This document shows positions 44,381-54,189 of a stretch of 54,189 nt of DNA, in pieces (position 1 is the stretch's first letter; the number at the start of each line of letters is the position of its first letter). Where the stretch lies: contig JAULBX010025953.1 in the NCBI GenBank assembly GCA_032358255.1, forward strand, positions 1 to 54,189. The letters run 5' to 3'. A program made the translations under genes and the position numbers. The notes below the pieces were generated by a model, which did not search any database, was not told where the DNA came from, and was given only the letters and a program-made list of their open reading frames with translations. This DNA is from Heterotrichella gracilis. Its lineage: Eukaryota > Sar > Xanthophyceae > Tribonematales > Xanthonemataceae.

Positions 44381-44677
44381 GAAAGGTGCGCTTTAGGAGT
44401 CATGACGCATTAGCAATAAAGTTGGATATTTATTTTTTGTGTATTATGTACGCTCACGTGGTGCACCCCATGGGGTTTCTAAACCTTAGGACGATTTGAG
44501 TGCAATGGCCTGCAGATCTGGCCAGGGATGTTGGCCATCCTTTTGGGCCAAGCTGGGACCCTCTGGTGACCCTCCAGGGGGAGTGAGTTGCATTTTGTCC
44601 GTCGCCAACACACTCTTTGGTGACCAGAAAGCTTGATTTGACACGCGTACATGCGCTGCAGTGTTGATGTCATGAAC

Positions 44678-44748
44678 CTCAGGACTCCTGCCCACAGGTC
44701 TGGCCGCTGCAACCAGGTCTCCTACAACCTGTGGGCAGGAGTCTTGAG
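44678..44748. repeat. Near-perfect hairpin, 22-bp arms
   Basis: CTCAGGACTCCTGCCCACAGGT (44678-44699) and ACCTGTGGGCAGGAGTCTTGAG (44727-44748) pair with one mismatch around a 27-nt loop. Confidence 0.92.
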
Positions 44749-44869
44749 CGTCACCAGCAGAAATACTGCAAGGTGCTGTTGAACGCATGTAAGCAGGTCA
44801 AATCAGGCTTTATAGGTTAATCGGCGCAGCATAGCAAAGAAGGAGCAGGACAGACAATAGGACTTGCAG

Positions 44870-45050
44870 GCAGCTGTTAAGCGGAGGGAGAAATGCAACC
44901 TGGCCAGAAAGCGCAGGACGCTGGAGAACCAGGTGAAGATTGAGCAATCACAGCACATACGTGTCTGTTGGTGCTTGCTCAACCTTGCCTTGCCTGTCCA
45001 GTGTCCTCCGCTTCTTTGCCAGGTTGCCTTTCTCTCTCCGCACAGCAGCT
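44870..45050. repeat. Inverted duplication with coding-like arms
   Basis: The left arm 44870-44947 and right arm 44975-45050 are diverged reverse complements of about 75 bp. The left arm on plus reads KRREKCNLARKRRTLENQVKIEQ; the right arm on minus reads RREKGNLAKKRRTLDRQGKVEQ. Substitutions are largely conservative, which suggests a formerly coding basic/coiled segment duplicated in inverted orientation. The family is not recognised. Confidence 0.8.
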
Positions 45051-46697
45051 GTGCGCAGGTCCTCCTCAGTGCTGGTAAGTATTATCACCCCATGGCATGC
45101 GGCAGTTGTTTCAACTACGCAGAGGTGAGTTATGTAGCAACAGCGGATTATCTTCTTCTTCATGGTTTTGTTATTTGAAGGGAGCATCCACGAATATGTA
45201 GGGGATTGTAATACCTAATTGAATTACCATGTCGAGTGCAACCTGCAGTACTGGTCGGTCACATGTATTGATGGCTATTAGAGTTACCCCTACTTCATCA
45301 TGCATATGACCAGTACCACGTCAAACATCATCTTCATGCTGCGGAGTACAGCATACATACAGGGCTTTGTCACTCCCTTTCCATTTCAGGGTGCTCAAGG
45401 TTGCCCTGGTAGGAGGGAAGTGAGCCTGTGGAAGGCTTCCGAGTGGGAATCTCCCGATTGGAAGCCTCTCACAGGACCATTCCTTGACATCCAGGGCGAA
45501 CCTGGGTCCTCTTGAGTCAGGGCAGATTTGAGCACCCTTGGTCCATGAGGTTGGATCCCTGCTGCCCGAAGGGTTCTCCATTTACGGCTTCCAGGGCTTT
45601 GCTTCCAGTGAGCAACTCAGTGAGCAGTGCAGCCCTGAATAGAACCTTCAAGTCGTGTGTGGAGTTCAGTTTGCCCAGCAGGTAGCAAATCTCATGAACC
45701 GAGGTCGCAACTTTGCGCAATTTGTGGGCACATTTGCAGTTTGAAGCTCCCAAAGGTGCTCCGGCGCATGACATGTCAGTGCACTCGACAGTGTGCACAT
45801 GGCATGGCATTTTTGCTTTCATATTATTACAACATTCCGCATGCATATCGATTGTGGTATAACAACAATAATAGTATTGTGGTCCATTGATATGCATGAT
45901 TCATACTCTAATAACCTAAAGACTCGCATCCCCGCTTGAGATAGGCGCTTTAGCAACTAGCATAGGCCACCCCCTGTAAGATATCATTGTCAACACGAGA
46001 AGGAAAAGAACGAATCATTGGATGCACGATTCAGTATACCATTGGTATTTAATATCTAATTTAGCATGTACGAATTCTGAAATATAATTATCATGGAGGC
46101 ACACTACCGGACAATCTAGCGTTGAACGTGCGCAACATATCCTTGTCACTAAATTGATATGGTGCAGAACTTGCCACCAGCATAGTACTCCGGTTCAATG
46201 ACTTGAAATGATTCCGAGCAGTAATATTTGCCTAGCTTGCCTAGCCAAATGTTCTTGCGCTGCACTACCCAAAAACGTGGAACTGATGTCTACGACACTT
46301 GTGGCCTATCCTGCATCACCACCTACATGCAGGAATCGGTACCTGTGCGCTGGCCCAGCCGATTGCTTTCAAGAAATAGCAGCCTGCGCTGACTAAGTAT
46401 GTACAATTACCTATTTTTGGAAAACCGAAGTTGAAGCCAAATCCTATCTGCTGATGTGTCCTATGGGGCAACAGGTTTAAGAGGGAGTCTTGGTAATAAA
46501 GGCCCAAAAATTGACAGCGGCAATTGCAGCACAGCCTGGCCGCCAGCTTGAAACAACAATTATAATCCTACTTGAAAGCATCCCCCGCAAAAAGTGCCTT
46601 CTGCCGCGCCATGCCGCGCTGGAATCACTCGTGATAAGAACATGCTGTGCGAGGCTGAAGAGTTCTAGCAGTTGCAATGTGCCTAAGCCGTTGAAGA

Positions 46698-49600
46698 CTA
46701 CGTAGTGCGCTCATTCTCAATAACAACATCAGGGGCAAAATCTTCCTTTGTGATGCCATCCCTTCCACCCTCATCCTCAAAAGTGCCATCAGGCCGGTAT
46801 GCCATCAAGGCAACCCCATCACCATGAGGATGATGCTCATAATCCTCCCCGCCAGCATCACCAATAGTAGTATCACCCCCTGCCACATGGTACCCCCCAG
46901 CCCCACCCGTAGGCCGTGGGGGTGAGGAGTGGGTGCTGCCACCCTTGTCTGCCGCCACCGCCACCACCCCACCCGTGATGAGCGCGCCCCCCGCCAGCCC
47001 CCACCACGACAGGGGTTCGTGGAACAGCGCGATGCCCAGCACGTGGCCGCAGCCAACCTGGGCAGAAGGAAATACAAAATTTATTTGGTCAGTCTACCAG
47101 CAACTAACGTGTATTTATGTGTCAAACCGATGATACCATCTAAGTTTTATTCCCTCAGAATTGCCATCATGAAATTTAGAATAATTCATTTGATTTAGCT
47201 GGTTGTGGCCAGCCTTTGCGTCAGGAGCGCTAGGCAATCGTACTTTGGTGCGGTTACATAGCCCTCCAAACTTCAAAGAATGTATAAAAGAATTATTATG
47301 CACGCAGAGCCCTAAAATTAGATGAGATGAGCGTCAAGGCAATCCCCAATGCACAATCTAAACCCTAGCTTAGGGTCATTTACCTGCGCGCAGCTGACCG
47401 CTGCAGCCTTGGATGGGGCAGCTATCTGGAACCCCCGGTTGGTCAGCATCATTGCTGCAAATGAGATGAGTGCCAGGGTGATGAGTAGCACTAGGTCAAG
47501 AGGGGAGGGAGCCAGGGGGCGCCCACCGACGCCTGCCGCCATCAGGGGGATTGACCAGGCTGTGGCGATCAATTGGAACCAGAGGGTGACTGTGAGGGAG
47601 GATTCGCGCCTGCATTGGTAAGGGGTGGGAGGGGGGTGAAGAGTGCGGCGGTGGTCGTGTGTGGTATATACAGGAGTATGTGTGGATGAAATTGTATGCC
47701 ATGTGTAGCAAAGCGTGCGTTGCGGTGGTCATGTATGAGTACGCAGGTGTATGTGTGCATGAGATTGTATGCCATGTGTACATCCAAAGTCATTGTCATA
47801 AAACCCGTAAGGTCTTGCGATAGCACCCACCCACCTGCCAATGAGTCGTATGGCCAGGAATGTGAGCGAGGTGCACAGGGCAGAGGCCAGGTCAACAAGG
47901 GTGCCTGCAGATGTGGGCAAAATTGGGGCATATACAGGGGCAGATTTTGAAAAGAAAGGTGCACAGGGCAGAGGCCAGGTCAATAAGGGTGCCTGCAAAT
48001 GGGAGCAAAACGGGGAAATAATGGTGGGGCATTTTTGAAGCTTTATTGGGTAATAATAGTTTGCACAATCAGGGTCTCGTGCGAAACAAAAAAATGCGAC
48101 GGCTTGCTGGCAGTTCCTGGTAGTTTCCCACTTTTTGTGAGGCCTGGGGGGTCATTTGCCAGTGATATGCATGATATCTTACCATGCATGCGCAATCGTT
48201 TCCCCAGGTAATACACGACAGCATGCATGTGCATCCATGCAAATTGATAGTGTGGAACAGGTCAACCACCGGTATGATGCGCAGTGCACCACACATCCAT
48301 CATGCGTCGCATGCGCTCCGGTGTGCCATATATCACATTTAAATAATTGCCATACATCACATTAATTAATTGCCCGCATGCATGCCCATTCCCCGTACAC
48401 GAATTCATTCGTGTGCAATCCCTCCCCTCCTGGCTGCACCCACCTCTCACCCTCCGCACCCCCCACTCCACCCCTCCTCCAAATAGCGCAGGGGGGTGCG
48501 CGACCGCCACCACCCCACTCACCGCCGCAGCCACCCCCACACAGGTCCCCACGCCAGGGCGGTCCCCCAGCAGCAGCCAGGCCAGCAGGGCAGTGAGGGC
48601 GGGGTTGGAGAAGCGTATGGTGACCTGCGACACCAATTTAATATGAAACGAAATAATTGTACAAGTGTTATGCATTTTATGTTACAGCAAAATCAATCAA
48701 TTTATTGACATAAAATTAGATTTGCTCTAAAGTAACAAAATGTATCAAATAAAAAGGTTGTAGCCAATGTGAGCCAACAGCAATTACCAAGATTTTTTTG
48801 TTGATAAACTGTGATATTTTATCCTCGGTTACAGGAGATGAAACAAATAAAATAAATGAACTGCAGAGCACGCCCACCAGCCCACACGATGCGGGGACCA
48901 AGTCAGCAGCCACATCAGAAGGCGAGGATTAGAATTGAGTAAAGGTAAAACGCAGGTAAACCACACGCACCGCATCTGCCAGTGGCAGGTCAGTGAGCGC
49001 CCAGTAGTATAGGGTGAAGGCTAGGGTTCCAATGCTGGCCCTGGCTGCCAGCAGTGCCCAGTGGCGGCGCTGGCCCAGCAGGCCATGCGGGTGGGGGGTG
49101 GTGGCTGCTGCGAGGGTGAACAGGGTGCCAAAGCCGGTGCGGAATGCCTGTGGGGGGTGGGGGGTGGGGGGTGGGTGCGGAATGCCTGTTGGGGGTGGGT
49201 GTTGCAGCTTGTGCAAAATGCCTGCTGGGATTGGTGGTTCGGGTGGTGGGGAGTGTGCCGGAGGCTGTGCCCAGTGGTGCAGGTTGTGGGGGTGAGGGAT
49301 GGGAGGTGAGTGTGTGGGGAGGGGGGATGTTGCAGCTTGTGAAATTACCTGTGGGGGGATGGCGGAGGCCACCACATGCATGGGTATGGGTTGCAGCACA
49401 AACCCCAAACTCGTCAGTGGATGCACTGCATTGTTGCATGACATTAGTGCACTGCAAAGCATTGTTTTTGTATATGGTGGGAGGGCGCGTACTATGATTT
49501 CGAAGACCGGTACCCGGTGGCCGATGACCTTGACAATCGTGGACCCTAGGGCGAAGAAAGCAGAGGCAAGGGCAACGCAGGCCAGGCCATTCCCCCAGAA

Positions 49601-50195
49601 CCACCTGCGTAAGCGACCCTCACACTGGGTTTGTTGGCAAACAACATATTACGCAATGCAAAATGAATATACACCTTTGATAGCACTGGTCACAGTATCC
49701 ATAGGTCGAGGAGGACCACTGGTTTCAAAGGGTGTGCTATGCATATACCCACAGGACATGACATGCTGGGTGATACTACAAAATTCCAGCGAGTGGGTGG
49801 ATATGCAGTATTCTGAGGTGGGTTTTTGAAGAGGGTTAAGATATCCTCCTGCAGAGACTTGCCAGGTGGCAAAACCACGGTGATGCATAGCACTGGATGG
49901 TCACTCACCTTGCCACGCCAAAGGAGGTTCCCCGCACCGGCATCGGCACCCCTGCAATGCTGTCTTCAACTCCACCCACTGCCACTGCCAACGCCCCAGC
50001 ACTGTCTAGCTTCCCACCCTCGCTGACACCAGCATCGGGGACGTCATCTGGGTCGAGCAGCGCACGCAGTGGGTGTGACTCCTCGTCTGGTGGGGTCTGT
50101 CTCTGCCAGGGGCCACTGTTCAGTGGAATGGCATCGACATCGCCGCCTGTGTGTCCGCCCACGGCGGCTACGCCTTGCATACTCCCCACATGCAT
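46698..50195 (-). CDS. EamA/DMT-superfamily membrane transporter, 7 exons
   Basis: Drug/metabolite transporter-fold protein, probably a SLC35G-like or plant EamA-type carrier; substrate unknown. Exons in transcription order: 50195-49909, 49604-49493, 49147-48971, 48624-48444, 47904-47835, 47609-47384, 47057-46698; 470 aa, phases compatible. A hydrophilic N-terminus (about 95 aa) precedes about ten membrane segments in two EamA repeats: WFWGNGLACVALASAFFALG, FGTLFTLAA, ARASIGTLAFTLYYWAL, FSNPALTALLAWLLLGDRPG, VGVAAAVSGVVAVA, LASALCTSLTFLAIRLIG, LTVTLWFQLIATAWSIPLM, LVLLITLALISFAAMMLTNRG, GHVLGIALFHEPLSWWG, GGALITGGVVAVAA. LPLADA...P and FHEPLSWW match the usual EamA repeat motifs. The start could instead be the ATG at 50180. 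An inverted partial copy lies at 53140-53830. Confidence 0.88.
47940..48000 (-). repeat. Decayed copy of transporter exon 5 with acceptor, in intron 4
   Basis: GTGCACAGGGCAGAGGCCAGGTCAATAAGGGTGCCTGCAAAT (47958-48000) copies 47873-47911, the beginning of exon 5 with its acceptor (minus strand CTGCAG|GCACCCTTGTTGACCTGGCC). It lies upstream in transcription order. Confidence 0.9.
49120..49375 (-). repeat. Ladder of transporter exon 3 acceptor copies in intron 2
   Basis: The true exon 3 edge (plus-strand GTGCGGAATGCCTGTGGGGGG at 49138) recurs as GTGCGGAATGCCTGTTGGGGG (49177), GTGCAAAATGCCTGCTGGGA (49213) and GTGAAATTACCTGTGGGGGG (49340). Three decayed acceptor copies therefore precede the exon in transcription order, embedded in G-rich sequence. 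Confidence 0.85.
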
Positions 50196-53135
50196 GCACA
50201 CAGGGATGCCGGAAGGTGCAACGGAAGGTGCACAAAGCCTACAATGCTCAGGAGCCCATCACACAAAGCACAGTTGCATTGACTGCAGGGCCTACATTGC
50301 AACGGGTATCGAAGGTTCTTCCTTCAAGTAGAGCTGCTTGCACAAGCACGCCTGCAATCAGACAGCGCAGTGCTCTGGAAGTGGGTACCACGCCTTGTGT
50401 AATAGGGCCAATATCCCTATAGGTGGGGTGGTTGGATGTCCCTGATCTAACAGGACTTTGTGAGCTGCAGACCAGCTTTTGACATTCGCGAGTCGTTAGG
50501 GCTTGCTTTGGCCCAAGTTTGAAGCCGCATGGGATATTATCTGGACACACAATGCATGCATGCAAGCGATTTGAAAAATGCATGCATGCATATTTAATTT
50601 ACGAGTTTCCAGCTCTGGCGTTGTGCACAACAGAACCTGTTTTGGGCACAGCAAAATAGTGATTTGAGTGCAGAGCACCGCTGTAGTAGTTGTGTTTTGG
50701 AGGAAAAAGGGAACTCCCAGGATGACATTCGAAACTCTGGCCAATGGATGTCCAATATCTGTTGAAAACCCAAAGCGTTCCTCTCCTTTGCAAACGAGAG
50801 GTTTTGCTATTTTGTAGCAGCTCCGTGTCGTGACGTCTTAGGCTGCACGTTTGGGTAGGTGCATGCGTCCAACCTCCAGTCATGCATAGATTGCAAGCCA
50901 ACCACGCACTGTTGAGTTCTGCGTGGCTATTGCAAGGATGGAGGGCCCTGTTAGCCCGATCGGAAAGCCAGATAAGGCCTGTTTTAGCAGCAGTTTTCAT
51001 CAGCATGTTTCTCAATAATACTTTTCAAACACCTTTAAGTGAAGGCCTGGTGCAATGGTGGACAAAGGCTTGCGCAGTGGTGAGGGCACCCCTATGATAA
51101 CAGTAACCCAAATCAACCTCGGCACCCACAAATCCACCTCGACAGGGTACAGGTTTCCGCGCCACCTGGTGCGTGATAAGCAGGGACTGGAGCGTGTGTA
51201 GAACATGACGCTACCAGGGCACCTGAGGCTGGACAGGTGGTTCCCCGATTCAACGGGTCGCAATGCCTACAATGTTTGGTTGTTTATCCCTGGCCGTGGC
51301 TACCACTGGAACTCGTTGCCCGACCCCCTTCCTTCCAGAGCTTTTGAGATGCGCGTGGTGCACGAAGCTTCTCGGGAGGCAGGAAGTGAGGTTGGGCATG
51401 TGCTAGCAGACTGTGTAGCCTTACAAACCACCATGCTTCAGCCTTGCACTGACTGTGTAGCCTCTGGTGAGCAGAACAAACCACCGTGCTTCAGTTTTTC
51501 ACTGAAACGTAGCCAGCTGTGCAGCGCATCCACAACCTGCCTTTTCCCATGCAACCCTGTCACTTGCACAGCACCTTGGCAGGACGTTGGCAGCTCCATT
51601 TCACTTGCTTCCACATGATGCAGCGCAACAAAAAGTGCACATATGGCATCTGCTTAGTAGAGAGGTGTAAACCCAGTGGATAGGATATTGTGTCATTGCC
51701 CAGGCCTCAACGTCAGCCTGTGTCTCAACAAGTCTGCAATACACTGGGATGCATTGAAACGAGAATGAATCCCCGGCAAGCTGGGGCCATTACTACCAAC
51801 CCCCTTGCACTGGGGGCCTGTGAATCCTGTCCCTGTGATCCCTGGCTTCCTATTGGCCCACCACAGCCTGCAGGTTTGAAAGTTTGAGTGCAGCAGGTCC
51901 AATACAGCAACGTGCTGTCCAATCAACATGTATAAAAGGCGTGCATTTCAGCGCAGAGCGCAGCGGAGCGCAGCCTAGCCCTTGCACCTAGCCCTTACCA
52001 ACTTGCCTTTGCCTTCGCCGAAGTCCGAGGGAAGGGGGAAGGGGGCAGGGGCTGTCAGCACAGGCCCACACACCCCACAGCACACCACCTCCCACGCCCC
52101 ATTTTCCAAACCCATGGTGATGCCCAAGGCGACAAATGGCACCGTGCAATTGCACACAGTGTTGAACACATAAGAGCTCTGTTGACTACCTACTGCCCAC
52201 CACCACCAAGCTTTGCACCTAGGCAAGCGTTTTAAGCCCAAAAACAGGGTGGGTTGTTATATAGATTGACCAGGGCAACCCAAAAGGTGAAAGTCAAACC
52301 AAAAAACATGGGCTCATGGCTGGCTGTCCCAAAATGTTGACCGCATGCCAAGAAGGCTTATTACTGCTGCTGACCTCAGAAAGCAGTGGGACCACGATGG
52401 AAACAAAGATTGGGTGTTAGGTCGTCGTTCCTAACCGACAGGCCACTGAATGTGCGGTGCTTCACATCGCAGCAGTGCCATCAACTACCCCCCCCGTTTC
52501 ACTGCCAGTAAAGCGTTCTCGTTTCCGTGGCGCCCAGTGTAGGGGTGCTAAACACTGCAGGAATGAAAGCAAATGAAACTCCTGGATTTCGATATCAAAA
52601 CCCTGTCTGCACCAACCCCTGTGCACACCCTCCCGCTCCTTCCCACACAGGCCCCCAGTGCCAGCGTAGTGGGCCGTGCCAATAACTGTCACAGTTGAAC
52701 AGCTGAAGAATTTCCATTTTCAGTTAATTTCCATGCAATCATGCAGGCGCCAGCAGTGGGCAAGCAGGAAGGGCCCCGGCTCCCACCGCTGCGCCCCCCA
52801 TAGAGGCATCAGCAGAGGATAGGCCGCCGTCGCTGCCAAAAACCCTGCGGCGGCGGCATGTCAAACTATCCGCGTAAATCAGCCGGCTGTCGCGGCAGGA
52901 GCGGGTCGCATGGCTCCATGACTAATGGCTCCATGATTGGGGCAAATTCCATATCTCATGTGCCATCACAGGATGTATTGACAACTCCCTGTCAAGAGGT
53001 AGGCCTTGTGCTACTCCACTGAACCCTTAGTCTAGGGTTTGCATGTGCATGATGCAGGATTCAGGCAGGGTCTTGTAGCACATATTACATATATAATGTG
53101 TGCGGACCCTAGGTGGTGCAGCCTGGCCCGGGCTC
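50196..53135. other. Upstream region of the transporter, no gene recognised
   Basis: About 2.9 kb. Frames such as 51205-51618 (plus), 50599-51015 (minus) and 51975-52241 (minus) show no domain I recognise. The stretch 51095-51330 reads TQINLGTHKSTSTGYRFPRHLVRDKQGLERV, a stop, then MTLPGHLRLDRWFPDSTG, possibly a relic. ATGCATGC runs occur at about 50553-50592. The promoter of the minus-strand transporter should lie within the first few hundred bases. Confidence 0.5.
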
Positions 53136-53139
53136 ATTT

Positions 53140-53830
53140 TTGGGTACCTGGGGGTTCCAGACAGCTGCCCCTTCCAAGGCTGCAGCGATCAGCTGCGCGT
53201 AGGTAAATGACCCTAAGCTAGGGTTTAGGTTGTGCATTGGGGTCGGCCTTGGCGCTCATCTCATGTGTGACTTAGCTGTTTTTTCTTAGGCACTGCGTAA
53301 TCAATGATTTTTAAATACTATTCGAAGTGGCAGGGGTGAGTAACAGCATCAGGTTATGTTTAGCTGGCGCTCCTCAGCCAAATGCTGCCCGCAACCTGGC
53401 TTAAAGTATGCTCATCAACGCTGCTGAACGTTAATGTGGGGCGGCTGTCATTATCTTAGTGGAATCCAAGCATAACCAGTACATGGAAATGCCAAAAATA
53501 TATGGTATTTAGCAGACTGACCAAATCAAGTGTGTTTCCTGCTGCCCAGGAAATGCGGTCACGTGCTGGGCATCGCGCTGTCCCATGAACACATAGCATG
53601 GTGGGTGCTGGCGGAAGGCGCGCTCATTGCGGGTGGGGTGGTGGCGGTGGCGGCAGACAAGGGCAGCAGCACCCATCCCCATTCCAGCCTAGCGGTGGGA
53701 TGGGTGAGCTGGCTGGGCATCATGTGCCAGGGGCTGATGATATTCCTGGGATTGCTGTCGGGGGGAACGGCATGAGCATCATGCTCCTGGCAATGGGGTT
53801 GCCTTGCCACGGGTGTCTGTTGGCACTGGA
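53140..53830 (+). pseudogene. Inverted, intron-retaining partial copy of the EamA transporter
   Basis: Plus-strand 53146-53212 copies the end of exon 6 (GGGGGTTCCAGA-AGCTGCCCC-TCCAAGGCTGCAGCG) and its donor. The intron follows with recognisable identity (GTAAATGACCCTAAGCTAGGGTTTAG-TTGTGCATTGGGG, GCGCTCATCTCAT). At 53549 the exon 7 copy starts (TGCGGTCACGTGCTGGGCATCGCGCTG) and continues past 53760. It lacks all upstream exons, has a 2-nt loss right after the acceptor, and ends prematurely at TGA (53773). Retained intron sequence shows DNA-level rather than retro-mediated duplication. Confidence 0.9.
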
Positions 53831-54110
53831 GGGCGTGAGGGTGTACGTTGTGTCACCAATAGGGATGCATGTGTCAGCTTCACTACGTCGCCAATAATTG
53901 CAGCACAGCATGGCACAGGGCACTGAGTCTCTGTGAATATGGGGGATGGGTTACACCAGGGTTTTGCAACATTTCACCATTGTCAGCCTGGGCCATGGTG
54001 TCAGGCAGTGCAGCGCGGTCAATATTTTTGGGGGTAGTCATAAGTACAAAACTCAACAGTGTGACAGTCTGCGAGTGTAGGATGTGCTAATTACCATTGT
54101 TGGACTGGTA
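53831..54110. other. Unassigned tail between the pseudogene copy and the microsatellite
   Basis: No gene or repeat is recognised here. The short open frames show no similarity I can name. Confidence 0.4.
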
Positions 54111-54111
54111 C

Positions 54112-54189
54112 CAAAGAAAAGAAAAGAAAAGAAAAGAAAAGAAAAGAAAAGAAAAGAAAAGAAAAGAAAAGAAAAGAAAAGAAAAGAAA
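54112..54189 (+). repeat. (AAAAG)n microsatellite at window edge
   Basis: About 15 perfect or near-perfect AAAAG pentamers running to the end of the window; the true length is unknown because it is cut. Confidence 0.97.

Larger units (their letters stand above)
37805..46697. other. Gene-poor region of decayed duplications and fold-back elements
   Basis: About 8.9 kb without a supportable intact gene. It carries a broken tandem duplication (38990-42110 against 42900-44220), an inverted partial copy at 42090-42200, and four fold-back structures listed separately. Some stretches look formerly coding: 42682-42963 reads RWLDKEGVAALTVALLELAAP, and the three copies near 41830, 42150 and 43810 share TLWSPA...RQVAQQ before a donor-like GT. 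I recognise no family. Confidence 0.6.

Noticed and set aside
45517-45897. 126-aa minus-strand frame with HEICYLLGKLNSTHDLKVLFRAALLTELL
   Set aside because: It reads plausibly in part, but there is no start context, splice structure or family match; not enough to call a gene.
51205-51618. 137-aa plus-strand frame with DRWFPDSTGRNAYNVWLFIPGRGYHW
   Set aside because: It is preceded by similar-looking sequence in frame with a stop and no domain is recognised; possibly an old relic, left as intergenic.

Overview
The window reads as nuclear DNA from a green alga (Chlorophyta; class not resolvable by eye). The genes are split into many short exons by GT-AG introns, codon use is GC-rich, and start codons sit in Kozak-like contexts. 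The gene set is plant/algal: a TAF1 with a plant-type ubiquitin-like insert, a hydroxyproline O-arabinosyltransferase, and a plastid D27 carotenoid isomerase. Interstitial TTTAGGG-type telomere motifs are common in introns. There is no sign of bacterial operons, CRISPR arrays or recognisable tRNA/rRNA genes.

Layout: (1) 299-16475 (+), a 30-exon TAF1-like TFIID subunit of about 1871 aa whose last exon adds a CW-type zinc finger; all exon phases join and the total is divisible by three. (2) 17413-18939 (-), an F-box/LRR-like protein. (3) 20802-25165 (+), a 9-exon HPAT-like glycosyltransferase of about 544 aa. (4) 25956-27517 (-), a frameshifted paralogue of the F-box gene, so the glycosyltransferase is flanked by the two copies. 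(5) 29173-32959 (+), a 9-exon bZIP transcription factor of about 533 aa. (6) 35555-37804 (+), a 5-exon D27-like protein of about 304 aa with a plastid-targeting-like N-terminus. (7) 37805-46697, a gene-poor stretch of decayed tandem and inverted duplications and fold-back elements. (8) 46698-50195 (-), a 7-exon EamA/DMT-family transporter of about 470 aa. (9) about 53140-53830 (+), an inverted, intron-retaining pseudogene copy of that transporter's 3' end. The window ends in an (AAAAG)n microsatellite.

The genes do not form a pathway; they look like unrelated neighbours. The most striking signal is structural. Intron after intron, in five different genes, carries degenerate copies ('echoes') of the adjacent exon edge, usually including the splice acceptor or donor, sometimes as ladders of two to four copies. 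These are often interspersed with AAACCCT/AGGGTTT telomere-like words. This looks like recurrent local duplication across exon-intron junctions followed by decay, and is my best candidate for something undescribed. The TAF1-CW fusion, the coding 33-bp repeat with antisense B-box-like words, a small hAT-like element with an 8-bp target duplication, and the inverted transporter copy are further points of interest. Exon coordinates were assigned by hand from reading frames, phases and family similarity known to me; no alignment or database search was run.
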